Position numbers and translations under genes: made by a program. The notes beneath the pieces are model-generated. The model made no database searches, was not told the origin of the DNA, and saw only the letters and a list, made by a program, of their open reading frames with translations. Below are positions 47,677 to 56,653 of a DNA stretch of 64,000 nucleotides, in pieces; positions within the stretch are counted from its first letter, which is position 1, and every line of letters starts with the position of its first letter. Source of the stretch: an uncultured Oceanospirillaceae bacterium. Lineage in GTDB: Bacteria > Pseudomonadota > Gammaproteobacteria > Pseudomonadales > Balneatricaceae. The stretch spans positions 124,001-188,000 of the forward strand of contig CAKZPE010000022.1 of NCBI GenBank assembly GCA_937138495.1, in the 5' to 3' direction.

Positions 47677-48876
47677 ATGGCGTTCAGGCATATGGCTCTG
47701 GCAGCACTGGCGATCACGCCGGTGACTGCCAGTGCAGAGGATGTGTTTTTTGAGGTGTCAGGTAAAGTTGCCGGGCAGCTGCAGGGGTTTACTGAAGATG
47801 CGCAGTTTGCCGGGCAGGACTATGATACGAATTTATCGTTCAGCATTGAGCCTGAGTTTTACTGGGAGTGGAATGATGGGGAAGACTCGGTGGTATTCGA
47901 GCCTTTTTACCGTTATGACGAGCAGGACAGTGAGCGTACTCATGGGGATATCCGTGAGCTGAACTGGCTCAGAGTTGGCGACGGTTGGGAGTTTCGTGCC
48001 GGTTTGGGCAAGGTTTTCTGGGGGGTGACTGAGTTTCAGCACCTGACAGATATCATCAACCAGACTGATGGTGTGGAAAGCTTTGACGGTGAAGAGAAGT
48101 TAGGGCAACCAATGCTGAATCTCTCGCTGGTGTATGACTGGGGTATCATTGATGCCTTTATTTTGCCGGGGTTCCGGGAGCGGACATTTGCCGGTCAGGA
48201 CGGACGTTTGCGTTCAGGTCTGGTGGTGAATACCGACGCGGCGGAGTATGAGTCATCTGCGGAAGATAAGCATGTGGATCTGGCGTTGCGCTGGAGTCAC
48301 AGCGTTGATGTGTTTGATCTGGGTGTTTACTGGTTCCGGGGGACTAACCGTGAACCGTTGCTTCAGACCCGCACTCTCGGTGGAAAAACAGAGTTGGTAC
48401 CTGTGTATCAGCAGATTGATCAGCTTGGCTTTGACGGGCAGGCGACGGTTGATTCCTGGCTCTGGAAAGTTGAAACCATTGTCCGTGACAGTGAAGATGA
48501 CCGTTATGCGGCGCTTCAGGGCGGGGTTGAATATACTTTTTACGGTATCAGTGAAACCAATACAGATTTAGGTTTACTGCTGGAATATGGTTGGGATGAA
48601 CGGGGTAAAGATGCAACGTCTGCTGCGCAGAATGATATCTTTGTCGGTACCCGTTTTACCCTGAATGATGAAGCGAGTACCGAAGTTCTGCTGGGGGGCG
48701 GTATCGATGCCGATTACGGTAGCCGCAGCTTCTTTGTTGAGGCAAGCCGGCGGGTGGGTGAAGACTGGAAAGTCAGCCTGGACGGGCGCTTTTTCAGTAC
48801 AGATAAAGCCAGCGATCCTGCCGTGGCACTGGCTGAAGATGACCGTATACAGCTAACGGTTGAACGGTATTTCTGA
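47677..48876 (+). CDS. Putative outer-membrane beta-barrel protein of the RND operon
   Basis: A 399-residue protein with a signal peptide (cutting near TASAED) and alternating hydrophobic beta-strands ending in the aromatic residue typical of barrels (VERYF). Visible features are EPEFYWEWND, WLRVGDGWEFRAGLGKVFWG and repeated charged beta-hairpins. Its position after the RND and LolA-like genes suggests an outer-membrane partner in a trans-envelope lipid or small-molecule transfer route. Substrate unknown. Confidence 0.8.
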   Translation: MAFRHMALAALAITPVTASAEDVFFEVSGKVAGQLQGFTEDAQFAGQDYDTNLSFSIEPEFYWEWNDGEDSVVFEPFYRYDEQDSERTHGDIRELNWLRVGDGWEFRAGLGKVFWGVTEFQHLTDIINQTDGVESFDGEEKLGQPMLNLSLVYDWGIIDAFILPGFRERTFAGQDGRLRSGLVVNTDAAEYESSAEDKHVDLALRWSHSVDVFDLGVYWFRGTNREPLLQTRTLGGKTELVPVYQQIDQLGFDGQATVDSWLWKVETIVRDSEDDRYAALQGGVEYTFYGISETNTDLGLLLEYGWDERGKDATSAAQNDIFVGTRFTLNDEASTEVLLGGGIDADYGSRSFFVEASRRVGEDWKVSLDGRFFSTDKASDPAVALAEDDRIQLTVERYF

Positions 48877-48897
48877 TTCCTGGATTTAAAACGATGA

Positions 48898-48924
48898 AAC
48901 CGGAGCTTGCTCCGGTTTTTTTTG
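48898..48924 (+). terminator. Terminator of the RND/LolA/OMP operon
   Basis: AACCGGAGC-TT-GCTCCGGTT: 9-base perfect stem with a short loop and eight T residues. Confidence 0.92.
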
Positions 48925-49040
48925 GTTATAACTCTTTGGTTCAGGTTCTTACGCCATTCGGCTAATGACGCTAAAGATGCTTTAAATCAATAAGTTGGTA
49001 ACGATTACCCAAATTGACAGATACGGTTGTTATTTTTATT

Positions 49041-49059
49041 GCAAATGAATCTCATTTCT
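49041..49059 (+). promoter_or_regulatory. Candidate Fur box
   Basis: AAATGA-ATC-TCATTT is an exact 6-base inverted repeat within a GCAAATG context typical of Fur boxes (about 11 of 19 consensus matches). It lies ~100 bases before the chemoreceptor start at 49157. Confidence 0.5.
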
Positions 49060-49156
49060 ATAGAGTCCTCTGCTCATGAATACAGTGGGTTGTGCTGTAA
49101 CGGAATCACAAAACGGCTCAGCAGTGAGGCGTTCAAAGCGTAGTAGTGAGGACAGA

Positions 49157-51175
49157 ATGACAATTAATCGTTGGCCCCTGACCCGGCAGTTAAGCCTTGG
49201 GGTTTTTGTACTGGTAGGGGTAATAATGGCTGTTTTAATCGGTGTGGTGGGGTATGAAACCCGTGCTGTACTGGTGAGTCAGGCTGAACAGTCACAGGAT
49301 CGGCAAGTGGAAGTGCTAGCCTCTCAGCTGGATACGGCATATGGCACCATTATTGATAATACGGAGCGTTTGGCAGCGACCTTTAAAGGGCTTTATCCGC
49401 ATGCGCTGGTGGCTGACCGGCAGCAAAAGGTTCAGGTTGGTGATTATGCCAGCCCGCTGGTGACGCATAACGGTGATGTGGTGAATCTGAATTTTGCTGA
49501 GGTGGATCGTTTTGCCCGTATGACCGGCGGTAATGCGACGGTCTTTATCCGTTATCAGGATGACTTTTTACGGGTCACCACCTCGCTTAAAAATCTTCAG
49601 GGAAAGCGCGCCGTTGGCACCCTGTTGGGAAAGAATCATCCGGGTTATAAGCAGCTGATGCAGGGCGAGGTTTACCTGGGTGAAGCCCGGTTGTTCGGGA
49701 CAGATTATATGACCAAGTACACCCCGGTTGTCGTAAAGGGGGAGGTGATTGCCATTCTTTATGTCGGTTTTCCAACGTCTGATCTGCTGAAGCAGTTACG
49801 CAATAACTTGCTGATGACTAAGTTTGGTATTACCGGCCATGCAGGCCTTGTCTATAACGGCCAGAGTAAGCTGGCGGGTAAGTTAATTGCTGATCGGCAG
49901 CGTCAGGGGGATTTACTGACATCGGCTTACAGTAACAGTGGTTTCGGTGATGTGCTTACACGTGCCAGCGGAGCGTTTGAGTATAGCGATAAAGGGCACG
50001 AAGAAGGTATCCGGGTCAGTTACCGGCAGGCAGGTAACAGCCCCTGGACGGTATTTGCGGTGAGCTTTAAGGATGAGTATACCCGCCAGGTCGAGCCGTT
50101 ATTGTGGCTGCTGATTGGCATGGCGTGTATTGCTGTGGTGATACTTGCAGGGTTGCTCTCCGTATTTTTACGCCGTGCACTGGGGCCACTGAAAGACGTT
50201 GGCCGGGTGTTGGCGCAGGTAAGTCAGGGGGATCTGACTGCCAGTTTCAGCCAGGTACCGGATCCGCACAGTGAAAATGAACTCGTGCGTCTGCAGCTGC
50301 GGGACAGCCGGATGCTGGAAGCATTTTCCGGTGTGATTGCCAGTGTGCGTGTTTCAGGTGACGGTGTGGCAAATGTTGCCGGAGAAATTTATGCCGGCAG
50401 CGGTCAGTTACAGGAAGCCGCGCAGGCCAGCAGTGAAGAAATTGTGCAGGTATCAGCAGCAATTACTCAGGTCGCTGACTCGATTCATCACGTGGCTGAA
50501 AATGTCAGCTCTGTATCCAGTGAAGCTGATACAACGTCACAGCTGGCAATGGATGGTCAGCAGGCGGTATCAGAGGTCGAACAATCCATTAATCTGCTGA
50601 ACGAAGAGTTTGCTCAGGTGGTCGGCTCAATCAGTAAGCTTGAGCAGGACAGTGCGGATATTGGTAGCGTCGTTGAAGTCATTAATGCCGTTGCTGAACA
50701 GACTAATCTGCTGGCGTTAAATGCGGCGATTGAAGCGGCCCGTGCCGGTGAGCAGGGGCGTGGTTTTGCAGTAGTTGCCGATGAGGTGCGTACACTGGCG
50801 CAGCGGGTGCAGGATTCCACAAAAGAGATCCAGCAGGTGGTTGCTAAGTTACAATTAAACGCCAAGCAGGCGTCTGAGCGTATGCGGACCGGTGAATCCC
50901 GGGTGTCTGAAAGTGTTACCAAGGCCGGTGTTGCTGAGGCTCTGCTGGGACAGATTCAGGAGGCCACCCAGCGGGTACGCGAACGGATGCTGGATGTTGC
51001 CAGTGCGACTGAAGAGCAAAGTTGTGCATCAGAGCAGATCAGTCAGAGCAGTCAGTCACTTCAGGTCCGGTCACGTCAGGCGGCGGAACAGGCCTGTGCA
51101 AGTTCGGATGCAAGCCAGCAGATGCGGGTGTCTGCGCGGGAGTTGCAGGCGCAGGTGAGTCAGTTCCGTATCTGA
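49157..51175 (+). CDS. Cache-sensor methyl-accepting chemotaxis protein
   Basis: A ~672-residue chemoreceptor. The first helix (~15-35) is followed by a large periplasmic Cache3/Cache2-type sensor (~40-305; [45 protein letters not shown]), a second helix (~310-335), HAMP and the signalling domain with the tip [20 protein letters not shown] start it at the ATG at 49157 because GAGGA lies four bases upstream; the ORF extends to 49076. A candidate Fur box precedes it, suggesting iron-linked expression. Confidence 0.92.
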   Translation: MTINRWPLTRQLSLGVFVLVGVIMAVLIGVVGYETRAVLVSQAEQSQDRQVEVLASQLDTAYGTIIDNTERLAATFKGLYPHALVADRQQKVQVGDYASPLVTHNGDVVNLNFAEVDRFARMTGGNATVFIRYQDDFLRVTTSLKNLQGKRAVGTLLGKNHPGYKQLMQGEVYLGEARLFGTDYMTKYTPVVVKGEVIAILYVGFPTSDLLKQLRNNLLMTKFGITGHAGLVYNGQSKLAGKLIADRQRQGDLLTSAYSNSGFGDVLTRASGAFEYSDKGHEEGIRVSYRQAGNSPWTVFAVSFKDEYTRQVEPLLWLLIGMACIAVVILAGLLSVFLRRALGPLKDVGRVLAQVSQGDLTASFSQVPDPHSENELVRLQLRDSRMLEAFSGVIASVRVSGDGVANVAGEIYAGSGQLQEAAQASSEEIVQVSAAITQVADSIHHVAENVSSVSSEADTTSQLAMDGQQAVSEVEQSINLLNEEFAQVVGSISKLEQDSADIGSVVEVINAVAEQTNLLALNAAIEAARAGEQGRGFAVVADEVRTLAQRVQDSTKEIQQVVAKLQLNAKQASERMRTGESRVSESVTKAGVAEALLGQIQEATQRVRERMLDVASATEEQSCASEQISQSSQSLQVRSRQAAEQACASSDASQQMRVSARELQAQVSQFRI

Positions 51176-51195
51176 TTCCCCCTTTGTTATTAAGC

Positions 51196-51228
51196 AGGCA
51201 GGCTGGCGATCGCGGGTCTGCCTTTTTT
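51196..51228 (+). terminator. Terminator of the chemoreceptor gene
   Basis: AGGCAG pairs with CTGCCT around a 16-base loop, followed by a T-rich tail. Confidence 0.75.
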
Positions 51229-51339
51229 ATTTTTGAGTTGACCCGGTGCCAGTCTCCCGCTAGCTTTATTCTATGTTTACGTGCTGCAAATTATACCAGC
51301 AGCATATTCCTGTGAATGACAGAAGGAAAAAGCAACGGT

Positions 51340-52140
51340 ATGGCAAATGCAGCATATAGCTTGTTGTTATGGGTTAGCATCGTTTTGAGCGGGTTTTCCT
51401 TTACGGCTCAGGCTGAGGAAACGTCGCCTCTTAAGATAATTGCACTGACAGATTTTAAACCTTTTATCTGGTGCGAGCAGGATGTGGCTGAAGGCATTGA
51501 TGTTGAGCTTGTAGAAGAGTTATTCGGCCGGCTGGAGCTGGATTATCAGATCGAGTGCGTTCCCTGGAAGCGTGCGCTGCACTACATTAAAAGTGGTACG
51601 GCAGATGTATTGCTGACCGCTTATAAAAATGCTGAGCGGGAAGTGTTTGCGACGTATCCGAAAGCCCCTTTGCACCGCACGGTATTCAGTGTATTTGTGC
51701 GTAAAGGAGAGGGGTTTAAGCTGGATTCTGTTGCCGATCTTGAAGGTAAGCGGATCAGCGTACCGGCGGGCTTTAGCATTAATCCTGAATTCGACGCTGC
51801 TAAACAGCGGGGTGATTTTACTGCTTACGAAACTAATACTCTGGCCGGCGGTTTTCAGATGTTACTGAGCGGACGGGTTGATGGTTATGTGAATGAGCGC
51901 CATGTGGGTCTGTATGCACTCTATGAGATGGGAATCAGTAACGAGATAATGCCGCTTAAGAATCCTCTGCATCAACCCCGCCCTGCATATATGGTCTTTT
52001 CGAAAAAGTCCCCGCTGAATCAGAGGTTACTGATCGATGCCGTGAACGGTACGTTACAGGCTATGTGGAATGAAGGTACCGTACTTGAAATCACTGATAA
52101 CTTCACCAGCCGTTTATTGCCAATTGCTATTTCAGAGTAG
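51340..52140 (+). CDS. Periplasmic amino-acid-type (SBP_bac_3) binding protein
   Basis: A ~266-residue solute-binding protein with a signal peptide ending AQA before EETSPLKIIALTDFKPF. The SBP_bac_3 pattern is visible (WCEQDVAEGIDVELVEELF, IKSGTADVLLTAYKNAERE, LEGKRISVPAGFSINPE). Such orphan binding proteins without a transporter often feed a chemoreceptor or sensor. It follows the Cache chemoreceptor and ends one base before the convergent permease gene. ATG at 51316 is an alternative start. Confidence 0.83.
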   Translation: MANAAYSLLLWVSIVLSGFSFTAQAEETSPLKIIALTDFKPFIWCEQDVAEGIDVELVEELFGRLELDYQIECVPWKRALHYIKSGTADVLLTAYKNAEREVFATYPKAPLHRTVFSVFVRKGEGFKLDSVADLEGKRISVPAGFSINPEFDAAKQRGDFTAYETNTLAGGFQMLLSGRVDGYVNERHVGLYALYEMGISNEIMPLKNPLHQPRPAYMVFSKKSPLNQRLLIDAVNGTLQAMWNEGTVLEITDNFTSRLLPIAISE

Positions 52141-52141
52141 A

Positions 52142-53674
52142 TTAGCAACTGCTCATTTGTTGCAGTCGCAGTTTTTTGCGTAATCTTCCCGCCAGATAAT
52201 CCACCAGAATATTCAGCAACGCTGCGCTGATAATCAGTAACAGGGCGACATCAAAACGTATTTCCTGAATGGCGCTGTCGACAAAAAATCCCAGTGTGTG
52301 AATGCCGAGAATGCCAAGTATGGCGGTTTCACGCATGATGACTTCCCATCGATAAAACAGGATTGCCATAAAAGGGTTATAGAGACGGGGTAATACTTCA
52401 TAACCGTAACGGTTAACCCCTGAGGGTGTGTCTTTTCTCAATGGCATGTGTTCACTGCGTTTTGCCAGTAAATGTGCGATAAGCGCACCATTATGCAATG
52501 CCAGTGCGACAATGGCTGGCAGCATGGAAGGCCCCCAGAGTTGCAGCAGCATATATGCCAGCAGGTATTCCGGGGTTGAACGGGCAATGATCAGTAGCAG
52601 TTTTCCGCCGCTTCGTCCTGTGTTGTTGACGAACAGCTTGGACGCCAGTGGAAATAACAGCAGGGCCAGAATACCGGTGGCGACCAGTGCGATCTGGGTC
52701 AGAATCAGCGTGTTCCAGAGACCGGGCAGAATCTGTCCGGTGAGTATTTTTTCGCACCACTGAAACAGCGCAATGAAAGAGTCGTACTCCCAGAAGGATG
52801 CTGCATGACGCAGTGGTGCCGGGATGATGTCTGAGGTAAAGAACCGTTCAATGTTTTGCCACTGAATGTTTGCCTGACCGGCCGGGTTAAAATAATCAGA
52901 CAGGATTAACCAGGGGCTGCTCAGCAGCCAGATGGGCATTAGCCGTTTATGGCACCAGATCCGAATGGTAGCGATGAGAACGAAGAATAAGAGCAGGAGG
53001 CTGGCGACTTCAGAGTAGTAACCCTGGCTGAAGGAGGCTTCCAGATAGTAACCAAGGGTTGGCAGACCAATAAAACCCAGAATGGCGCTGGAGCGGATGC
53101 CGCATTCAAAGCGGTACCGGGTATAGCTCACCAGATGGGGCCATGCCTGGGCAATCTGACTGTAACACAGGTTTGTTATGCGGCTGTTGTTGGTGGCGAT
53201 GACCCGGGATGGTCCTGGCGAGACGTCTTCCAGAATTTCAGCATACACTTTAGCAAACACACCGCTGTACGGTAATGCAATCGCCAGCAGCCCTGTCAGT
53301 GGGTGAAGGCCGAAACATTGTAAAAAAATAAGTGCCCAGAATATTTCATGTACAGAGCGCAGACCCGCACACAGCATACGTAACCAGCGGTGCTGGAACT
53401 GGGTGGCAATTAATAGGCCACCGATGGCAGCCAGTGCGACGCCCAGCAGGGCAAATGCGGCTGTTATCAGAAGAGCTTCGGCGGCTATACCGATAATGTC
53501 GGTGTCAGGCTTTAGCCAGGCCGCGAAAAAACGCTGCATTTCCAGCATTGGATTGATACTGGTAACGGAGATATCCGCGATCAGCAGGCAGGTTGCTGCA
53601 ACCAGCAGAAAGTACAGGCTGATCCGCAAGCGGGGGCTCTGGCTGATCAGGCCCGGTTGTTGGCTGCTGTTCAT
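52142..53674 (-). CDS. phnE: Double-length PhnE-type permease (two fused permease units)
   Basis: A ~510-residue inner-membrane protein, about twice the length of ordinary PhnE (~270). Each half has a set of membrane helices and the inner-membrane permease (EAA) loop: first around residues ~165-225 (YSQIAQAWPHLVSYTRYRFE, IRSSAILGFIG), second around ~430-485 (YEVLPRLYNPFMAILFYRWE, IMRETAILGILG). This suggests a fusion or internal duplication, so that one chain could form the whole channel. The start at 53674 is 7 bases after phnC. It is the last gene of the tmpA-phnDCE group. Confidence 0.85.
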   Translation of the reverse strand: MNSSQQPGLISQSPRLRISLYFLLVAATCLLIADISVTSINPMLEMQRFFAAWLKPDTDIIGIAAEALLITAAFALLGVALAAIGGLLIATQFQHRWLRMLCAGLRSVHEIFWALIFLQCFGLHPLTGLLAIALPYSGVFAKVYAEILEDVSPGPSRVIATNNSRITNLCYSQIAQAWPHLVSYTRYRFECGIRSSAILGFIGLPTLGYYLEASFSQGYYSEVASLLLLFFVLIATIRIWCHKRLMPIWLLSSPWLILSDYFNPAGQANIQWQNIERFFTSDIIPAPLRHAASFWEYDSFIALFQWCEKILTGQILPGLWNTLILTQIALVATGILALLLFPLASKLFVNNTGRSGGKLLLIIARSTPEYLLAYMLLQLWGPSMLPAIVALALHNGALIAHLLAKRSEHMPLRKDTPSGVNRYGYEVLPRLYNPFMAILFYRWEVIMRETAILGILGIHTLGFFVDSAIQEIRFDVALLLIISAALLNILVDYLAGRLRKKLRLQQMSSC

Positions 53675-53681
53675 AACTGTT

Positions 53682-54338
53682 TCAGTAAAAATCCAGCAGG
53701 CTTTGAGGTGAAAGACGCTCTGCTGGCTGATCCAGCGCGACAGTGCCGTCGGCAATGCCAATGATACGGGTGCCGTATTGCAGGGCGAGATCCAGATCGT
53801 GCAGGGCGATCATCGCACCGGGATAATGTCTGTGCAGTAATTGCATTGTCTGGCTGGCACGCGGGCCGTCCAGGGCTGATACCGGTTCGTCGGCGATCAG
53901 TAAATCAGCGTGCTGGTAAAGTGCCCGGGCAATGGCAACCCGTTGCTGCTGACCGCCGGACAGTTCGCCGACGGGTTGCCAGCATTTGTCGGCAAGGTCC
54001 AGTTGATTCAGTTGCTGTGTAACTGCATCGATATCGACCTGGCGTGGCCGGATCAGATTTGTCAGATTATAAAATGTTGAATGGTCTTTCAGTCTGCCCA
54101 TATAGACGTTCTGGTAGGCGGAAAGTGATTCAACAAGCCCTAAGTCCTGAGGAATGAGGGCGACCTGTCTGTCAGGTGAGAGCAGGTCGTATATGCGATT
54201 GAGCAGCGATGATTTACCACCGCCGCTCTTGCCGATGAAGACCGTAAACTGTTCTGCACTCAGGTGGAGTGAGACCGGTCCGATAACCTGTTGTTTACCG
54301 TAACGGACGCTCAGGTCTTTAAGGGCAATGGCTGACAT
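53682..54338 (-). CDS. phnC: Phosphonate-type ABC transporter ATPase
   Basis: A 218-residue ABC ATPase. Walker A is GKSGGGKSSLLN, the signature LSGGQQQRVAIARAL, Walker B LLIADEPVSALDG and the switch histidine LHDLDLAL. It overlaps the phnD stop by one base (TGATG). PhnC-type ATPases energise phosphonate import; the assignment is by position and family. Confidence 0.9.
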   Translation of the reverse strand: MSAIALKDLSVRYGKQQVIGPVSLHLSAEQFTVFIGKSGGGKSSLLNRIYDLLSPDRQVALIPQDLGLVESLSAYQNVYMGRLKDHSTFYNLTNLIRPRQVDIDAVTQQLNQLDLADKCWQPVGELSGGQQQRVAIARALYQHADLLIADEPVSALDGPRASQTMQLLHRHYPGAMIALHDLDLALQYGTRIIGIADGTVALDQPAERLSPQSLLDFY

Positions 54339-55213
54339 CAGTCGATTAGCCCAACCTGTTTACCTACTTCAAGGATAGGTTTGAAGTCGGCATTGGTGGC
54401 AGGAATAAATCCTTTGCGGGGAAAGCTGTTAAGCAAGTCAGGGTCTTTCATATCCAGCAACGCCTGTTTTACTTTGGCTGTAAAGCCTTCACCGAACTGG
54501 CTGTCCAGGTCTCCGCGAACGGTCCACTGATAATCCGGATATGCCGGCGTTTCGCCAATGACTTTCACTTTTGAGGTATCAACGGTACCGGCAGCAACAC
54601 TGCTGTCCCACACTTTGTAGTTAACGGCGCCTAACTGATAAGCACCGGTTTCTACCAGCGCAATGGTACGGGAATGGTTACCGCTGAAGCCAACGCGGCT
54701 GAAGGTTTCATCCGGCGCCTGATTAAACTGTTGACGCAGATAAAATTCCGGCATCAGACGTCCTGAGGTGGAGCCTTTTGAGCCAAATGTAAAGGTTTTG
54801 CCCTGAATATCGGCTGGCAACGTGGTGCTCGTCGCATCAGCGTTATCGGTCAGGCCTGTGCTGTTGTGTGCGATGAAATACGATTTGAAGTTTGGGTCTT
54901 CCACGCCCTGGGCGATTGCCTGCGCGCCGGGGACTAGCTGACGGGCTTTTACGCCGGACAGACCGCCGAACCAGGCCAGCTGAACCTGATTATTACGGAA
55001 TGCGGTAATTGCCGCAGCATAGGATTTAACCGGCACGAAACGTACGTCTGTCTTCAGCTGTGTTTCAAGGTATGCAGAGACTTTGGCGAAGCGTTCTTTA
55101 AGGCGGGTTTCATCCTGATCAGGAATGGCTGTAAATACAAATGTCGGTGAAGCATGAACAAGGCTGCCGGACAGTGCCGCCAGGCAGGCTACTAATGTTT
55201 TTTTAAGTGTCAT
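54338..55213 (-). CDS. phnD: PhnD-family substrate-binding protein
   Basis: A ~291-residue periplasmic binding protein with a signal peptide ending near LVHASP. Family segments are FVFTAIPDQDETRLKERF, FRNNQVQLAWFGGLSGVKAR and FGSKGSTSGRLMPEFYL, the latter lining the oxyanion site. I start it at the ATG at 55213; the longer ORF to 55363 runs through a stem-loop. Members of this subfamily are sometimes annotated as phosphonate or selenate binders, so the substrate needs testing. Its partners are phnC (overlapping) and phnE. Confidence 0.85.
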   Translation of the reverse strand: MTLKKTLVACLAALSGSLVHASPTFVFTAIPDQDETRLKERFAKVSAYLETQLKTDVRFVPVKSYAAAITAFRNNQVQLAWFGGLSGVKARQLVPGAQAIAQGVEDPNFKSYFIAHNSTGLTDNADATSTTLPADIQGKTFTFGSKGSTSGRLMPEFYLRQQFNQAPDETFSRVGFSGNHSRTIALVETGAYQLGAVNYKVWDSSVAAGTVDTSKVKVIGETPAYPDYQWTVRGDLDSQFGEGFTAKVKQALLDMKDPDLLNSFPRKGFIPATNADFKPILEVGKQVGLID

Positions 55214-55352
55214 CACGAACTCATTATTAAACAGAATCTCAGGCGTCTGAAACATCAGTTTGACTGTTTCAGGGGCGCGCATTTTTACACATCTGTTAGG
55301 TAAGCTCGAGAGGTATAGGATGTTTTTGTAAAAAATACAGGTGCAGTAAAGC

Positions 55353-55374
55353 GCTCCGGCCACCGGGCCGGAGC
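55353..55374 (-). other. Stem-loop between tmpA and phnD
   Basis: Perfect 9-base arms GCTCCGGCC / GGCCGGAGC around an ACCG loop, in the 181-base tmpA-phnD gap. No strong T-run follows in the minus direction, so it may attenuate or stabilise rather than fully terminate. Confidence 0.65.
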
Positions 55375-55394
55375 AGCGGGCTCATGAAGAGAGG

Positions 55395-56468
55395 TTAGTC
55401 TGCCAGTTGGTTGCGTAGCACTTCGGCGGTGCTGCGCAGGCTGTCAATGTCGGCATAGCAGCCCTGGAGGTGGCGGGCACCAATGGCCTGGACTTCACGG
55501 CCGTGCAGCACCCGTTCATTGTTAAACAGGATCAGGTCGCCGGATTGCAGCTTCAGTGTGCGTTTACAGCGATCGCCCTGAACAATGCGCATGAAGGTCT
55601 GATAAGCATCATAAAAAGCAGGCATGGTGTCGAAGTCTACCTGGAATGGCGCAGATGAACGGTTGTTGATCCGCACCTTGATGATTTCACCCTGGCTGTT
55701 TGTTGTAATCATTGTGTCGCGGTGCTCAAGGACTGCATCGGCACTGGCAAAGCGGAAGCGAACAATCTGTTCATTCAGCAGTGCAAATTTTTCAGGATAT
55801 TCTTCGCGCAGAATCCGGGCAGCTTCAAACCCGTCTGTCAGGGCAGTAACACCACCTTCTTCGGCCTGAATAAGGCAATGCAGCAGCTGCAGTGTCGGTA
55901 CCGGGTCCCGGTATGGGTTGTCGGTATGCAGGCTCAGGGGCATGGGTGTATAAGCAAGGTTTTGCGGCTTTTCTTCAGTTTTAACTTCAAACAGCGTGCC
56001 ATAGTTAGTCTGGCGCACGAAGCCAAACAGGTCGACGGCTTTGAGAATCATGCCTGCCTGAGCAGGTACACCGCTTAGCTTAGTAATGCCGTGGCTGATC
56101 AGTGCATCCAGCCAGGCCAGTTTAATGCGGTCATCGCTGATGACATCGGCATAGTCAAAGCTGATGCTGTCCAGGTTCAGCTTGCTGTCCCAGAGGCGGG
56201 TTGTTTCAGGTCTGGTAACGGGTTGGTCATAAGCATGCTCAGACAGGTAAGCATCTGTGAATTCAGATTCATGGCTGTGTGGTTCGGCAAAACGTACCCA
56301 GAGACCTGTGTCGGTTTCCCGGCTTTCAGCGATTTTGATATCAGCAGGGAGTTGCCAGGTTTCGTGAAGGCGCTGGCCGTTTTCATGGCGGCATTCAGGG
56401 CACTGACAGTTGTCCCGTAGCCACAGACTGTGAAAGCGCTGATTTTTATAAGTAAGTATGTCTTGCAT
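55395..56468 (-). CDS. tmpA: TmpA-like Fe(II)/2-oxoglutarate dioxygenase (gamma-butyrobetaine hydroxylase family)
   Basis: A ~357-residue non-haem iron oxygenase. An N-terminal zinc-type motif (LWLRDNCQCPEC, cysteines 21, 23, 26) precedes the double-stranded beta-helix. Iron ligands are H181 and D183 in SLHTDNPYRDP and H322 in VLHGREV, with R332 a likely 2-oxoglutarate contact. Family members include gamma-butyrobetaine hydroxylase and TmpA, which hydroxylates 2-trimethylaminoethylphosphonate. The neighbours (PhnZ/TmpB-type protein, phn transporter) favour TmpA; a true butyrobetaine hydroxylase is the alternative. I start it at the ATG at 56468. It is divergent from araC across 185 bases. Confidence 0.83.
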   Translation of the reverse strand: MQDILTYKNQRFHSLWLRDNCQCPECRHENGQRLHETWQLPADIKIAESRETDTGLWVRFAEPHSHESEFTDAYLSEHAYDQPVTRPETTRLWDSKLNLDSISFDYADVISDDRIKLAWLDALISHGITKLSGVPAQAGMILKAVDLFGFVRQTNYGTLFEVKTEEKPQNLAYTPMPLSLHTDNPYRDPVPTLQLLHCLIQAEEGGVTALTDGFEAARILREEYPEKFALLNEQIVRFRFASADAVLEHRDTMITTNSQGEIIKVRINNRSSAPFQVDFDTMPAFYDAYQTFMRIVQGDRCKRTLKLQSGDLILFNNERVLHGREVQAIGARHLQGCYADIDSLRSTAEVLRNQLAD

Positions 56469-56560
56469 AACAGAGTCTCTTAAAAAGTTTATCCGACTGA
56501 CCGGTGTATACACACAGACCGTTGCTTGACGGTACTGAAGATTGGTTGTTATGGTATGTC

Positions 56561-56617
56561 GATTTTATGACTATTGATATGGATTTTATAGACTTAAATA
56601 TGGATTATTTTGATATG
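56561..56617. repeat. Tandem 21-bp repeats in the tmpA/araC promoter region
   Basis: Two head-to-tail 21-base units (56561-56581 and 56582-56602) both start GATTTTAT and end ATATG, identical at about 14 of 21 positions; a partial third follows (56603-56617), starting GATTATTTTG and ending GATATG. A two-turn direct-repeat period on one face of DNA is typical of AraC-family operators. Confidence 0.7.
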
Positions 56618-56653
56618 GCTGTGAAGTTTTTATGACGTTTGACGGTGTGGACT

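Noticed and set aside
54338..55213. Reading the phn transporter as a selenate importer
   Set aside because: Proteins like this PhnD are sometimes labelled that way, but no selenium genes (selD, selU) are present, while two phosphonate-type oxygenases are adjacent. Kept as an alternative only.
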